Source of the DNA: Treponema sp.
Lineage (GTDB): Bacteria; Spirochaetota; Spirochaetia; Treponematales; Breznakiellaceae
Length of the DNA: 10,322 nucleotides
Direction of reading: 5' to 3'
Assembly: GCA_031255815.1 (NCBI GenBank)
Contig: JAIRRU010000161.1
Coordinates: 1 to 10,322, forward strand
Shown here in pieces: positions 1-7,700 of this stretch (positions are counted from its first letter, which is position 1; every line of letters starts with the position of its first letter). Made by a program: the position numbers and the translations under genes. The notes below the pieces were generated by a model. It searched no databases. It saw only the letters and a program-made list of their open reading frames with translations, and was not told the origin of the DNA.

Positions 1-1
1 G

Positions 2-127
2 CTTGCCCAGCCCTTTACGCTCCAGATGGCGGCCATTGTGATTACCGTGGTGCCCATCCTCATGGTGTACCCCTTTATCCAGCGGTACTTTATGAAGGGC
101 ATGCTCCTGGGTTCGGTAAAAGGTTAA
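2..127 (+). CDS. ABC sugar transporter permease, LplC/YtcP-like (3' end only)
   Basis: The 41 residues before the TAA at 125-127 form one hydrophobic stretch (roughly [19 protein letters not shown]) followed by [15 protein letters not shown]. This is the usual end of CUT1-family inner-membrane permeases of the LplC/YtcP type: a last transmembrane helix, then a short cytoplasmic tail ending in a Y-F-x-K-G-x-x-x-G-x-x-K-G pattern. The gene starts outside the window. A solute-binding protein gene of the matching LplA type starts 282 bases downstream, which supports a transporter operon. The ATP-binding subunit is not seen; in this family it is often a shared MsmK-like protein encoded elsewhere. 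The permease call is fairly sure. The substrate is unknown. Confidence 0.85.
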   Translation, partial: LAQPFTLQMAAIVITVVPILMVYPFIQRYFMKGMLLGSVKG

Positions 128-147
128 GGGAACTAAGGGCATGGCCG

Positions 148-272
148 CTAATTCGAGTCTGTCCATAATGTAGACACATTCTGGACAGACTTCCTTAAAA
201 AACGCATTTTCGCAGCCTTTAGGCGAGAAAATGCAAGGTCTGTCCGCAAAGTAACCGACTTTGCGGACAGAC
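148..272. repeat. Hairpin repeat module, copy 1
   Basis: The copy starts at CTAATTCG. The first hairpin has GTCTGTCCA (157-165) pairing with TGGACAGAC (182-190), and an inner AATGT (167-171) pairing with ACATT (176-180). A linker TTCCTTAAAAAAC (191-203) follows. Next is an imperfect palindrome with GCATTTT (204-210) opposite AAAATGC (228-234), then AAGG. The last hairpin is a perfect 15-bp stem: GTCTGTCCGCAAAGT (238-252), loop AACCG (253-257), complement at 258-272. The layout matches copies at 273-385 and 5264-5368. No poly-T follows any stem, so a simple terminator does not explain it. Confidence 0.75.
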
Positions 273-385
273 ACTAATTCGTCTTGTCCGGAAAGCCCGG
301 CGTCCGGACAAGTTCCGCGTAAAAAACAAAATGCGGTGCATTTTGCAAGGTTTACCCGCTCAGCAAGCCGCTTGGCGGATAAGCC
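273..385. repeat. Hairpin repeat module, copy 2
   Basis: This copy is directly tandem to copy 1 and again begins with CTAATTCG. The first hairpin is CTTGTCCGGA (283-292) pairing with TCCGGACAAG (303-312). The linker is TTCCGCGTAAAAAA (313-326). The central palindrome is CAAAATGC-GGT-GCATTTTG (327-345), followed by CAAGG (346-350). The last hairpin is weaker: TTACCCGC (352-359) faces GCGGATAA (375-382) with one mismatch, and a CAAGC/GCTTG palindrome lies inside it. The Shine-Dalgarno of the binding-protein gene begins about 13 bases after the copy ends, so the element would form the 5' untranslated region if transcription reads through from the permease gene. Confidence 0.7.
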
Positions 386-409
386 CATCATAAGGATAAG
401 GAGACAAGG

Positions 410-1915
410 ATGAAAGGAAAAGTGTTTTTAGTGATTCTGCTCTGCCTTTGCGGAGCGGCGCTGGTTTTCGCGGGCGGGCAGAGAAGCGGCCCGGCAACCG
501 CAGGGGGCAGCGAAATTACCCTTACCATGATAAACCGGGTGAACTCCGAGGTGAATCTTGAGAATAACCCCCTGCTCCGGCACATACGGGAGAAGTACGG
601 TTTTAACATTGAGGTTGAAGCCCCGCCGATCAACAACTACAACGAAAGGCTCCAGATCATCATGACCTCGGGGGATCTTCCCGATCTGGTTTACATCTGG
701 AGTCTCAACCAGAACTACGTCCAGTGGGCCGAACAGGGGATCCTGCGGCCCGTTGACGATCTGGTAAAGAACTACCCGAACATCATGCACAATATTTCAC
801 CGGAAATGTTCGAGTCCGTTTCGATCGCCTCCAACGGGCTTGCCTACGGGGTTCCCCGGACCAATAAGGTGAACCGCTGGGGTTTTGCGGCAAACGTCCG
901 GTGGCTCAAGCAATTCGGGATGAACGCCCCCACCACCGTTGACGAATTCTACGAGTTCGGCAAAAGAGTGGCTACCGGCGACCCTGACGGCAACGGCCAG
1001 AACGATACTTACCTTCTTTCCCCCGACGGCAGCCCCTTTCCTGTTTCAGGCCTCATCGTGGAAGCCTTCCTCCCCGGCCCGGTTTTCGGCGCGCCGGATT
1101 TTGACGGAGTATACAAGATCCGGGAAAAGATGAACGGTTACTATCCTTTCCTGGATTTTATGCGGAAGCTCTATGCGGAGAGGATCCTCGATCCGGAGTA
1201 TTTTATTAACAAGACCTACGGGGGCCAGGAGAAGATGCTGCAGGGCCGGGTAGCGATGAGTGACGCTCACGATAGCGGTATTCCCCAGAGCAGTATAATG
1301 AGCAACAACGGGGCCTTCGACTTCCTCGACTTCTTCCCCCCGGTCAAGGCTAGCGACGGGAAGAGGCGGAACTATGTTACTCCGGCGGTCTGGGGCGTTT
1401 GGGGCCTTCCCGTATCTTCCAAAAAGACGGACGACGCCCTGCGTTTCCTGGACTGGGGGAATTCCCCGGAGGGTTTCGAAGTTCTCTACCTGGGCGTTCC
1501 CGGCCTGACTTACAATTCCTACGATCTGAAGAACAGGAAGGTTGATCAGACGGAAGATCAGCGGAAACTGTGGGCCACCGTAACTTCCAGTTACATGACC
1601 GTTTCCTTTGCCTACGAGGGGGTATTCGCCTTCTGTTCCAACGACGATAAGATCAACGACTATTACACCAGAAGCCTTAACAACTACACTTCCCAGGTTG
1701 AGGATATCCTTGTTCCTTCCGTAAAACTTCCCGAATGGGACGCTTTCCAGGCGAACAACCCCGATCTGGTTACCCGGAAGGCTGAACTGGAAAACAAATA
1801 CGTTATCGGCGAAATCAGCCAGAACGAACTGCGGAACTTTATCAACAACGAGTGGCTTCCCAGGTCGGCGCAGTACGAGGCGGCCTACTTGAGGCTTATG
1901 GCGGCCAGGAAGTAA
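410..1915 (+). CDS. Extracellular solute-binding protein, LplA-like
   Basis: This is a 501-residue sugar-binding subunit of an ABC importer (COG1653/LplA group), expected to capture a mono- or oligosaccharide outside the inner membrane and pass it to LplB/LplC-type permeases. Residues 1-21 form a signal peptide: K2/K4, a hydrophobic core, then ALVFA|GGQ, which fits signal peptidase I cleavage after Ala21 (Val19 at -3). No credible lipobox Cys is present. The mature part has the family's typical opening (ITLTMINRVNSEVN, then a KYGFNIE segment) and the ITSGDLPD-like MTSGDLPDLVY segment near residue 85. About 500 residues is normal for this group. The start is set by AAGGAG at 398-403, six bases before ATG. 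The gene follows an LplC-type permease gene. The ligand cannot be deduced. Confidence 0.9.
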   Translation: MKGKVFLVILLCLCGAALVFAGGQRSGPATAGGSEITLTMINRVNSEVNLENNPLLRHIREKYGFNIEVEAPPINNYNERLQIIMTSGDLPDLVYIWSLNQNYVQWAEQGILRPVDDLVKNYPNIMHNISPEMFESVSIASNGLAYGVPRTNKVNRWGFAANVRWLKQFGMNAPTTVDEFYEFGKRVATGDPDGNGQNDTYLLSPDGSPFPVSGLIVEAFLPGPVFGAPDFDGVYKIREKMNGYYPFLDFMRKLYAERILDPEYFINKTYGGQEKMLQGRVAMSDAHDSGIPQSSIMSNNGAFDFLDFFPPVKASDGKRRNYVTPAVWGVWGLPVSSKKTDDALRFLDWGNSPEGFEVLYLGVPGLTYNSYDLKNRKVDQTEDQRKLWATVTSSYMTVSFAYEGVFAFCSNDDKINDYYTRSLNNYTSQVEDILVPSVKLPEWDAFQANNPDLVTRKAELENKYVIGEISQNELRNFINNEWLPRSAQYEAAYLRLMAARK

Positions 1916-1923
1916 CGCGGTTA

Positions 1924-1965
1924 AAGGCTCGCGGGGCAGGCTCTAGTGCTTTCTGCGCGGGCCTT
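1924..1965 (+). other. Intercistronic stem-loop after the binding-protein gene
   Basis: AAGGCTCGCG (1924-1933) can pair with CGCGGGCCTT (1956-1965) over 10 bp including one G-T pair, with a 22-base loop. It sits between the binding-protein stop and the next Shine-Dalgarno. No T tract follows, so it is a poor intrinsic terminator. Stem-loops at this place often protect binding-protein mRNA or lower downstream expression. That role is inferred by analogy. Confidence 0.45.
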
Positions 1966-1978
1966 AAGATTCCGAAAC

Positions 1979-1983
1979 AAGGA
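1979..1983 (+). promoter_or_regulatory. Shine-Dalgarno that sets the oxidoreductase start
   Basis: AAGGA lies six bases upstream of ATG 1990. The reading frame is open back to a GTG at 1852 inside the previous gene. The stretch before 1990 has no protein-like sequence, and the Rossmann motif begins about 20 residues after ATG 1990, so 1990 is preferred. Confidence 0.75.
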
Positions 1984-1989
1984 AAGAGT

Positions 1990-3345
1990 ATGAATCTTGA
2001 ATTTGCGGCGTCAATTCCGGTAAGAAACGAGTGGGATGTTATTGTGGGGGGCGGCGGGCCGGCCGGTTGCGCCGCCGCTGTGGCGGCGGCCAGGAATGGA
2101 GCGCGGGTTCTCCTTCTTGAGGCGGGAACATGCCTCGGGGGTATGGGAACGGCGGGCCTGGTACCCGCCTGGTGCCCCTTTTCCGACAAAGAGAAAATTG
2201 TCTACCGGGGCATAGGTCTTGAAATTTTTGAAGCCCTTAAAAAGGAAATGCCCCACGTAAAACCTGGGGACACAGACTGGGTGCCCATAGACCCGGAAGC
2301 CCTTAAGCGGATTCTGGACAGGCTCCTTATTAACGCGGGGGTAAAGGTTCTTTTTAACAGCACCCTGGTCGGCGCGGAAGTGGAAAAGGACGACGGCGCC
2401 GAAAACGGCAAACGGTTCAAGTACCTGATCGCCGCCCACCGGGGAAGCCTCCGGGCTTATGGCGCCGCTGTCTTTGTGGATTGCACCGGCACGGCGGATC
2501 TGGTTAACCTGGGAGGCCTGCCCTGCAGGCAGGGTAACGAGGGAACCGGAGAGGTTCAGGCCGCGACCCACTGTTTTGTTATCACCAATGTTGATGATTA
2601 CCATTACCGGACCATGCCGGCCCTGCATTCCAGCAATCCGGCGAGTGTTTCCCACGATTTGGCGCGATCCGGTAAATATCCTCTTATAAAGACCGCCCAT
2701 TGCTGCAATTCGCCCCTTGGCCCTCAGGCTGTAGGTTTTAACGCGGGCCATCTCTTTAACGTAGATCCTACCGATCCTGAAAATATTTCCGCCGCCGCTA
2801 TGCAGGGCAGAGAATTAGCCTATCAATATCATCAGGGGCTTAAAGAGTATCTGCCCGAGGTTTTTGGCGCTTCATGGCTAGCCCAGACCGCCCAGACAGT
2901 AGGCGCCCGGGAATCCCGCCGGATAATCGGCGACTATGTTCTTACAGCGGAAGATTACCTTGCCCGCCGGAGTTTTGATGATGAAATAGGCCGGAACTGT
3001 TATTATCTCGACAGGCATCCGAATCAGAAAGAACTGGAAAGGAGGGCAGTTACCGGGGAAAAAGGAGGGGAATCTTCGGCCAGGCCTTACAATCCGGGAG
3101 AATCCCACGGTATACCCTACCGTTCCCTTATTCCCCGGGGAGCTTGTAATGTTCTTGCGGGAGGCCGGAATATTTCCTGCGATCATTTGATTTATGGCAG
3201 CCTGCGGGTAATGCCTACCTGTTTTGTTACCGGACAGGCGGCAGGAACCGCCGCGGCCCTAAGTTCCCGGGAAAAAAGGGTGCGGGATGTGGATATCGGC
3301 CTCCTTCGTGAACGGCTGAGGAAAGACGGGGCCTTTTTTCAATAG
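1990..3345 (+). CDS. FAD-dependent oxidoreductase (FAD_oxidored/PF12831-like)
   Basis: This is a 451-residue flavoprotein. An N-terminal dinucleotide-binding fold is clear: WDVIVGGGGPAG at residues 15-26, helix, then VLLLEAG with Glu44 ending the second strand. LGGMGTAG follows at about 49-56, the segment typical of the PF12831 FAD-dependent oxidoreductase family. The C-terminal part carries AGGRN near residue 390 and TGQAAGTAAAL near 414-424, the usual second FAD-contacting region. There is no signal peptide, so it should be cytoplasmic. Members of this family are common in bacterial polysaccharide-use loci, but their reaction is mostly not established; oxidation of a sugar or sugar-derived intermediate is a reasonable guess. 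It lies 74 bases after the binding protein and 57 before the lyase-like gene, in the same direction. A longer GTG start at 1852 is possible but unlikely. Confidence 0.88.
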   Translation: MNLEFAASIPVRNEWDVIVGGGGPAGCAAAVAAARNGARVLLLEAGTCLGGMGTAGLVPAWCPFSDKEKIVYRGIGLEIFEALKKEMPHVKPGDTDWVPIDPEALKRILDRLLINAGVKVLFNSTLVGAEVEKDDGAENGKRFKYLIAAHRGSLRAYGAAVFVDCTGTADLVNLGGLPCRQGNEGTGEVQAATHCFVITNVDDYHYRTMPALHSSNPASVSHDLARSGKYPLIKTAHCCNSPLGPQAVGFNAGHLFNVDPTDPENISAAAMQGRELAYQYHQGLKEYLPEVFGASWLAQTAQTVGARESRRIIGDYVLTAEDYLARRSFDDEIGRNCYYLDRHPNQKELERRAVTGEKGGESSARPYNPGESHGIPYRSLIPRGACNVLAGGRNISCDHLIYGSLRVMPTCFVTGQAAGTAAALSSREKRVRDVDIGLLRERLRKDGAFFQ

Positions 3346-3346
3346 A

Positions 3347-3388
3347 GTTGTTCAGAAACTGAAGTTTCCGGACAATAACCGCTTAAAA
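3347..3388. repeat. Hairpin repeat, half module
   Basis: TTGTTC-A-GAAACT (3348-3360) pairs with AGTTTC-C-GGACAA (3363-3375) with one mismatch and one G-T pair, and can close on a UGAA tetraloop. AACCGCTTAAAA (3377-3388) follows and is identical to the linker after the first hairpin at 5264-5293. The GCATTTT palindrome and second hairpin are missing. The Shine-Dalgarno AAGGAG (3392-3397) of the next gene comes straight after, so the structure would sit in the leader of that cistron. Confidence 0.7.
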
Positions 3389-3402
3389 TAAAAGGAGACA
3401 CT

Positions 3403-5217
3403 ATGGCATGGACAGCGGTTCGCGGAACGGACGAATTAAAAGCGGATATCGCCGGCAGGGGATACGCAGGGGCATGGAGCGCCGTAAGGGAGAACGCCGA
3501 GTGGTGGATGGCCAACTTCAACGACTCGGCTGAGACCCCAAGCGGCTGGTGGCATAACTACTACTGCCCCTCCTGCGCGGCCCCGCTTGAGTTTGACCGG
3601 GCTCGCCCCGGCTCTTACAAGTGCTCCGCCTGCGGCGCCGTGGCGGAAAGAACCAAGCTGCTGGATGAAGCCTGGGTTTACTATTACCGCTACGACCTGA
3701 GCGAGGCCCTGATAGACGCCGCGGTGGCGCACCGTGTTACCGGGGAGGCTGGTTTCGCGGACTTTGTTAAAAACACTATCCTCTGGTACGCGGAACGCTA
3801 CTCCCGGTTTGAGGAACACGGCGCTTGGGCGGGCAGGGGGAAGGTCCAGGGCCAGTCCCTCGACGAGGCCGTGTGGGGGGTCAACCTGCTGCGGGCCTTA
3901 AAGATATGTTCCCTGGATCCGTTCTCCGAAGAAGGCCGGCGCATGTACCGGGATCTGTTCCTCCCCATGGCCCGCCTGGTGACGGCCCAGTCCTGGGGTA
4001 TCCACAACATCCCCCTCTGGCACGCCTCCTTTGCCGCTGCCGCGGCCCTGTTCTTTGACGACAAAAAGCTGTACCAGCAGAGCATGGGCGGGGATCTGGG
4101 CGCGAGGAGGCAGGTTCTTGAAGGTTTTACCGCCGACGGTATCTGGTACGAGAATTCTACCGGTTACCATTACTATTCCCTTGAAGCGGCGACCTACCTG
4201 GCGGCCTTTCTAAAGGAATCGGGGCTTGAGGAGGAAGAGGCGGAATTCATGAACCGCGTCAGGGACGCCTACCTGGTGTTCCCGCGCCTGAGCTTCCGCG
4301 ACGGTTCCCTGCCCAGCTTCAACGACAGCTCCAAATCCATGAAAGCAATGGCCGAACGCGCCGCGATCTACGTCGCCGCCCGGCTCTTCCCCGAATCGGC
4401 GGGGGAACTGTTTTCCGTTGTTGCGGGGGAAACGCAAAACCAGAACTCCCGGGCTAAATGGCTTTACAGCGATCCCGGGGAGCCGCGCGGAGCCCCTCTT
4501 AAAACGGAACATCTCCCCGCTAACTGCATAGCCATACTGCGGACGCCGGATATCGAGGTATTTACGAAATACGGCAATCTCGCCGCCAGTCATTCCCACC
4601 CGGACGCCCTGGAGATCTGCATCCCGCCCTTTGCCATGGATCCGGGCAACACCGGCTACGGTTCCCCGATATGCAGGGACTGGTACCGCTCAACGGCTGC
4701 CCATTGCACTTTTACTGTTGACGGCAAAAATCAGAACTCTACCGCCAACGGCTCGGCGGAAACCCGCGCCGGCCCGGACGGCGCCTCTTCGATACGGATG
4801 GAGATCGGCGGCGCCTTTGAAGGGGTGCGGGCGATACGCAGCCTTAAAGTCGCGGGGAACATTCTTGAGGATGAACTTGAACTCTTTTCGGATGAGGAGC
4901 ATACCTACGACTGGTTCTTTCACGGGGCCGGTGTTTTTGAAGCCCAGGGGGAACTCGTTCCCGCTTCAATAAACGAAAAGGAAAACGGCTACAGTTACCT
5001 TAAAGACTGCCATGCCTGGACCGGCCGCCGCTGTTCCTGGGAACTCCGGGGGAAACGGCTGGAACTCGACCTGGAAGAAATCCCCCAAGGCGCCGCGGCG
5101 TATGTTTTTAAGACCCAGGATAACCCTGCCATCGAAACCCGCCGCACGATTCTGCTGCGCCTGCGCTGCGCGGCTTCGCGGGTTTTTAAGATCCGCGCGC
5201 GCTTTACCCTGTATTAG
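3403..5217 (+). CDS. Heparinase II/III-like polysaccharide lyase family protein
   Basis: This 604-residue protein has the layout of heparinase II/III-like and alginate-lyase-type enzymes: an (alpha/alpha) toroid followed by a beta-sandwich. These break uronate-containing chains by beta-elimination. An N-terminal CPSC (Cys55, Cys58) and CSAC (Cys74, Cys77) pair forms a small zinc-ribbon-like unit, a feature of some family members. Toroid motifs include GIHNIPLWH (Asn202) and ENSTGYHYYSLEA (Tyr255, His256). The sandwich domain opens with ASHSHPDALEI (His397, His399), then DPGNTGYG and TAAHCTFTVDG (His434). Asn, Tyr and His are the residue types used in catalysis by this superfamily, so the enzyme looks intact; assigning exact roles is inference. 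No signal peptide is seen, suggesting action on imported oligosaccharides in the cytoplasm. The start is ATG 3403 with AAGGAG five bases upstream. The substrate is unknown. Confidence 0.85.
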   Translation: MAWTAVRGTDELKADIAGRGYAGAWSAVRENAEWWMANFNDSAETPSGWWHNYYCPSCAAPLEFDRARPGSYKCSACGAVAERTKLLDEAWVYYYRYDLSEALIDAAVAHRVTGEAGFADFVKNTILWYAERYSRFEEHGAWAGRGKVQGQSLDEAVWGVNLLRALKICSLDPFSEEGRRMYRDLFLPMARLVTAQSWGIHNIPLWHASFAAAAALFFDDKKLYQQSMGGDLGARRQVLEGFTADGIWYENSTGYHYYSLEAATYLAAFLKESGLEEEEAEFMNRVRDAYLVFPRLSFRDGSLPSFNDSSKSMKAMAERAAIYVAARLFPESAGELFSVVAGETQNQNSRAKWLYSDPGEPRGAPLKTEHLPANCIAILRTPDIEVFTKYGNLAASHSHPDALEICIPPFAMDPGNTGYGSPICRDWYRSTAAHCTFTVDGKNQNSTANGSAETRAGPDGASSIRMEIGGAFEGVRAIRSLKVAGNILEDELELFSDEEHTYDWFFHGAGVFEAQGELVPASINEKENGYSYLKDCHAWTGRRCSWELRGKRLELDLEEIPQGAAAYVFKTQDNPAIETRRTILLRLRCAASRVFKIRARFTLY

Positions 5218-5263
5218 GGTAGAGGGGAACCGTATTTTCTGTTACTATTGAGGTGAGATTGGA

Positions 5264-5368
5264 GTTGTTTAAAAACTTCAGTTTTTAAACAACAACCGCT
5301 TAAAAACAGCAAAATGCGGAGCATTTTGCAGGACTTGTTCGAGAACCAACCGGGTTCTTGAACAAGTC
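5264..5368. repeat. Hairpin repeat module, copy 3
   Basis: This is the cleanest full copy. The first hairpin is a perfect 13-bp stem: GTTGTTTAAAAAC (5264-5276), TTCA loop, complement at 5281-5293. The linker AACCGCTTAAAAACAG (5294-5309) is followed by CAAAATGC-GGA-GCATTTTG (5310-5328) and CAGG. The last hairpin has GACTTGTTC (5332-5340) pairing with GAACAAGTC (5360-5368), a G/T mismatch, then AGAACC (5342-5347) pairing with GGTTCT (5353-5358) around the loop AACCG (5348-5352). The same loop caps the unrelated stem at 238-272. The Shine-Dalgarno of the next gene begins seven bases later. The rest of this gap (5218-5263) shows nothing recognisable. Confidence 0.78.
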
Positions 5369-5391
5369 TATTATAAGGAGGCTGAACGATC

Positions 5392-7083
5392 ATGGGAAGC
5401 GATTACGAAACCTGTTTTGGTGAAAGCGGCAAGAGTGTTGTCGGCTATGCGGATTTTGGGGCCCTGGGGGACGGAAAAACCGACGATACCCCTGCCCTAA
5501 TTCGCGCCCATACCTATGCCAACAAACAGGGCCTTCCGGTGGCGGCGGACTCCCGCACCTATTACCTGGCCCCCTCAGCCCGGGCCATACCGGTGATGAC
5601 CGACACCGATTGGGGGAACGCCAGGTTCATTATTGACGATCATGCTCTGCCGCCGGAAGAACGGATGCGGCCGGTTTTCCACATCAAATCAGCCCATGAA
5701 CCGGTACCCCTTCATATCGGTTCCCTTAAAAAAAACCAGGGGAAGATAGACGCGGAGCTTCCCTGTAATTCCCTGGTCATCGCGGTAAATGAAGATTCCA
5801 GACAGTTTAGAAGGGTTGGTCTCAACGTGGATAAGGGGAGCCCCCAGACCGACTGCTTTATGGTTGACAAATCCGGCGCGGTTCTCAATCCCATACTCTG
5901 GGATTTTGAAAAAATTAGTTCTATTACCGCCTACCCCATGGATCGGCGTAGCTTGAGCGTCAAAGGCGGCATCTTCACCACCATCGCCAACCAGGCCCCG
6001 TCTGAATACACCTATTATGACCGGGGGCTGCGGATCACTCGTTCCAATGTCATCGTAGACGGAACCGTTCATCTGATTGAGGGTGAAAAGGAACAGGGCG
6101 CCCCTTACTCGGGTTTCCTCAACGCCGATTCCTGCGCCCGGGTCAGATTCCTGAACTGCCACTTAAGCCCCCACTACATCTATACCACTATCGGATCGGC
6201 GGGGCTCCCCGTGAAGATGGGTTCCTACGGTATCAGTCTGAACCGCTGCGTTGATATTTCCTTTATCAACTGCCGTCACGACAATGTCATGGATAAACGC
6301 TACTGGGGTATTTTCGGTAGCAATTACTGTAAGGATATACTGGTGGATGGATGTGTCTTTTCCCGGGTTGACGCCCACAAGGGGGTGGCCAATTACACCG
6401 TTAAAAACAGCCTTATCGGCTACATGGGCCTTAAAGCTACTGGCAGCGGCCTTATGCGGGTGGAAAACGTCAGCCTTCTGGGGGACTCCATAGATCTCCG
6501 GGCTGATTACGGAAGCGCGTGGGAGGGGGATCTTTTCTTTAAGGATGTTACCTGGCGGCCCGCGAATCCCGGCGCCTGCCTCATCGGCGCCCTGAACCGA
6601 GGCGGCCATGATTTCGGTTATCCCTGCCGCCTCCCCCGGAAAATAGTTATAGAGAACCTAACCGTACTGGACGGGGACATGCCCGCCGGGGAAGGCGGCG
6701 AGGTAAGCATTCTCCCGGCTCATCCGGAGACCAACGGGGATCTGAAAAGCTGGACGGAAAAGGCTCCCGGCGATGAGCCCTATGTGTTCACCGAAATTCT
6801 TGAAGTCAGGGGAGTCAAAACCCAAAGCGGCAGGGGCTTCCGGCTCTTTTCCGCCCCGCCTGAAAAGTGTTACGCCGCCTTTCCCGGAGAGGTAAAGGGT
6901 GAAAAAATTATACCCAACTTCCGGGCTTTTATTGACGATGCGGAAGGGGTGATTATAAGCCTGAGCAGTGAAAACCTGGAATACGATGGAACCCATCGGC
7001 TTTTGCCGGATATCCGCATAAGGAACTGTCCCTCCGTTAAGCTCGACAGGGGAAAGAACCCCGGAATAATCAAAACCGAATAG
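5392..7083 (+). CDS. Right-handed beta-helix protein, pectate-lyase superfamily
   Basis: This is a 563-residue protein. Residues 16-60 carry the N-terminal signature of the pectate-lyase_3/GH28-like superfamily: [21 protein letters not shown], helix, then [13 protein letters not shown]. About residues 210-390 contain repeated beta-helix rungs such as [41 protein letters not shown] and LFFKDVTW, spaced as expected for parallel coils, and several have the Asn/Asp-Cys turn. No signal peptide is present. With the lyase-like gene upstream it probably acts on the same carbohydrate, as a lyase, hydrolase or epimerase; which one cannot be told. It starts at ATG 5392 after AAGGAGG (5375-5381), with a slightly long 10-base spacer. 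It ends where a decayed activase fragment begins. Confidence 0.85.
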   Translation: MGSDYETCFGESGKSVVGYADFGALGDGKTDDTPALIRAHTYANKQGLPVAADSRTYYLAPSARAIPVMTDTDWGNARFIIDDHALPPEERMRPVFHIKSAHEPVPLHIGSLKKNQGKIDAELPCNSLVIAVNEDSRQFRRVGLNVDKGSPQTDCFMVDKSGAVLNPILWDFEKISSITAYPMDRRSLSVKGGIFTTIANQAPSEYTYYDRGLRITRSNVIVDGTVHLIEGEKEQGAPYSGFLNADSCARVRFLNCHLSPHYIYTTIGSAGLPVKMGSYGISLNRCVDISFINCRHDNVMDKRYWGIFGSNYCKDILVDGCVFSRVDAHKGVANYTVKNSLIGYMGLKATGSGLMRVENVSLLGDSIDLRADYGSAWEGDLFFKDVTWRPANPGACLIGALNRGGHDFGYPCRLPRKIVIENLTVLDGDMPAGEGGEVSILPAHPETNGDLKSWTEKAPGDEPYVFTEILEVRGVKTQSGRGFRLFSAPPEKCYAAFPGEVKGEKIIPNFRAFIDDAEGVIISLSSENLEYDGTHRLLPDIRIRNCPSVKLDRGKNPGIIKTE

Positions 7084-7084
7084 C

Positions 7085-7279
7085 CTGAAAGCGGGGAGTT
7101 ATGAAGAGTCCTGCGGGGGGGTAACTTTTTCAGGCGGCGAACCGGTGCTGCAAAACGAATTTCTTGCTGATGTTTTAGAATCCTGTAAAAAAGAAGGCAT
7201 TCATACCGCGCTGCAGACCGCCGGAAATTATAACTTTGGACGGCTTGAGACGCTTCTGCCCTATCTGGATTTCATCAAG
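7085..7279 (+). pseudogene. Glycyl-radical-enzyme activase remnant (radical SAM)
   Basis: In the frame of 7085, translation gives [19 protein letters not shown] and then a segment matching [23 protein letters not shown] and LLPYLDFI (split here; continuous in the sequence). This is the internal part of pyruvate-formate-lyase-activating-enzyme-like proteins, where [10 protein letters not shown] is the conserved glycine-rich SAM-binding segment. The N-terminal part with the CxxxCxxC iron-sulfur motif is missing, as is everything after the point where DIK is usually found. There is no start codon or Shine-Dalgarno before the homologous sequence; a GTG at 7145 lies inside the conserved motif. The fragment begins at once after the stop of the beta-helix gene and fuses with glycyl-radical-enzyme-like sequence, so it is a deletion relic. 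The right boundary is approximate. Confidence 0.82.
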
Positions 7280-7282
7280 GAG

Positions 7283-7700
7283 TTCGCCAGCCAGTGCGGC
7301 ACGCCGCCGCCTGAGCGTATCAGAGAGCTGGAGGATCTGGCGGCCCGTTATGTGGCGGTGGTTTCAGAAACTCAACAATCCGGAAGACCCGTCTTTCTAC
7401 GAAGGCGAGGCCCGGGTCGCGGAAGCGGCGCAGCGTTATATTGGCCGCATGTACCACAACGGCGGCGCGGGCCAGGAAATCGACAGCCTCCTCCAGCCCT
7501 ACTACGATGACATACTGGACGCGGGAGGCGGATACAGCATGGATCGCCTCAAGGCTTACTACGAACAGCGTATGGCCGAAGCGGTTCGGATTATCAAGGA
7601 CGCCGCGGACTGGCACTACCGGCATAAATGGAACAACGTGCCTGAAATAGTTCTCAATCTCGTGGCCCACGGGCCCGTCGAACGGGGTATCGACATGTGA
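7283..7700 (+). pseudogene. Glycyl radical enzyme remnant, internal part, frameshifted
   Basis: Coding-like sequence begins in the activase frame with [19 protein letters not shown] and moves to the +1 frame near 7355-7365, continuing as [19 protein letters not shown]. Removing one G from the GGTGGTTTC stretch would join the two. The reading then runs through YSMDRLKAYYEQRMAEAV and a segment VLNLVAHGPVERGIDM, which resembles the C-I-E-R-G-x-D region of pyruvate-formate-lyase-like enzymes, before TGA at 7698-7700. The N-terminal part is lost and no clear active-site Cys motif is visible. The family is inferred mainly from the in-line C-terminal piece that follows. Confidence 0.65.

Noticed and set aside
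148..385. CRISPR array
   Set aside because: The repeats are palindromic modules of about 110-125 bases with variable stems, only two in tandem, with no constant-length spacers and no cas genes.
148..385. Simple intrinsic terminators after the permease gene
   Set aside because: Several hairpins are strong, but none is followed by a T tract on the plus strand, and the same modules occur upstream of other genes with shared linker sequence.
437..454. Lipobox (Cys12 or Cys14) in the first binding protein
   Set aside because: The residues before both cysteines do not fit a lipobox and the hydrophobic core would be too short. A signal peptidase I site after VFA (residue 21) fits better.
1852..1989. 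N-terminal extension of the oxidoreductase from GTG 1852
   Set aside because: It overlaps the binding-protein gene by 64 bases, reads as low-complexity non-domain sequence, and has no good Shine-Dalgarno, whereas ATG 1990 has one.
2011..2751. 246-codon open frame on the minus strand
   Set aside because: It lies wholly inside the intact oxidoreductase gene on the opposite strand, has no recognisable motif, and is explained by GC-rich codon use.
7145..7510. An intact small gene starting at GTG 7145
   Set aside because: The conserved activase sequence continues upstream of this codon, and the last part of the frame turns into Arg/Pro/Gly-rich nonsense after the frame change near 7360.
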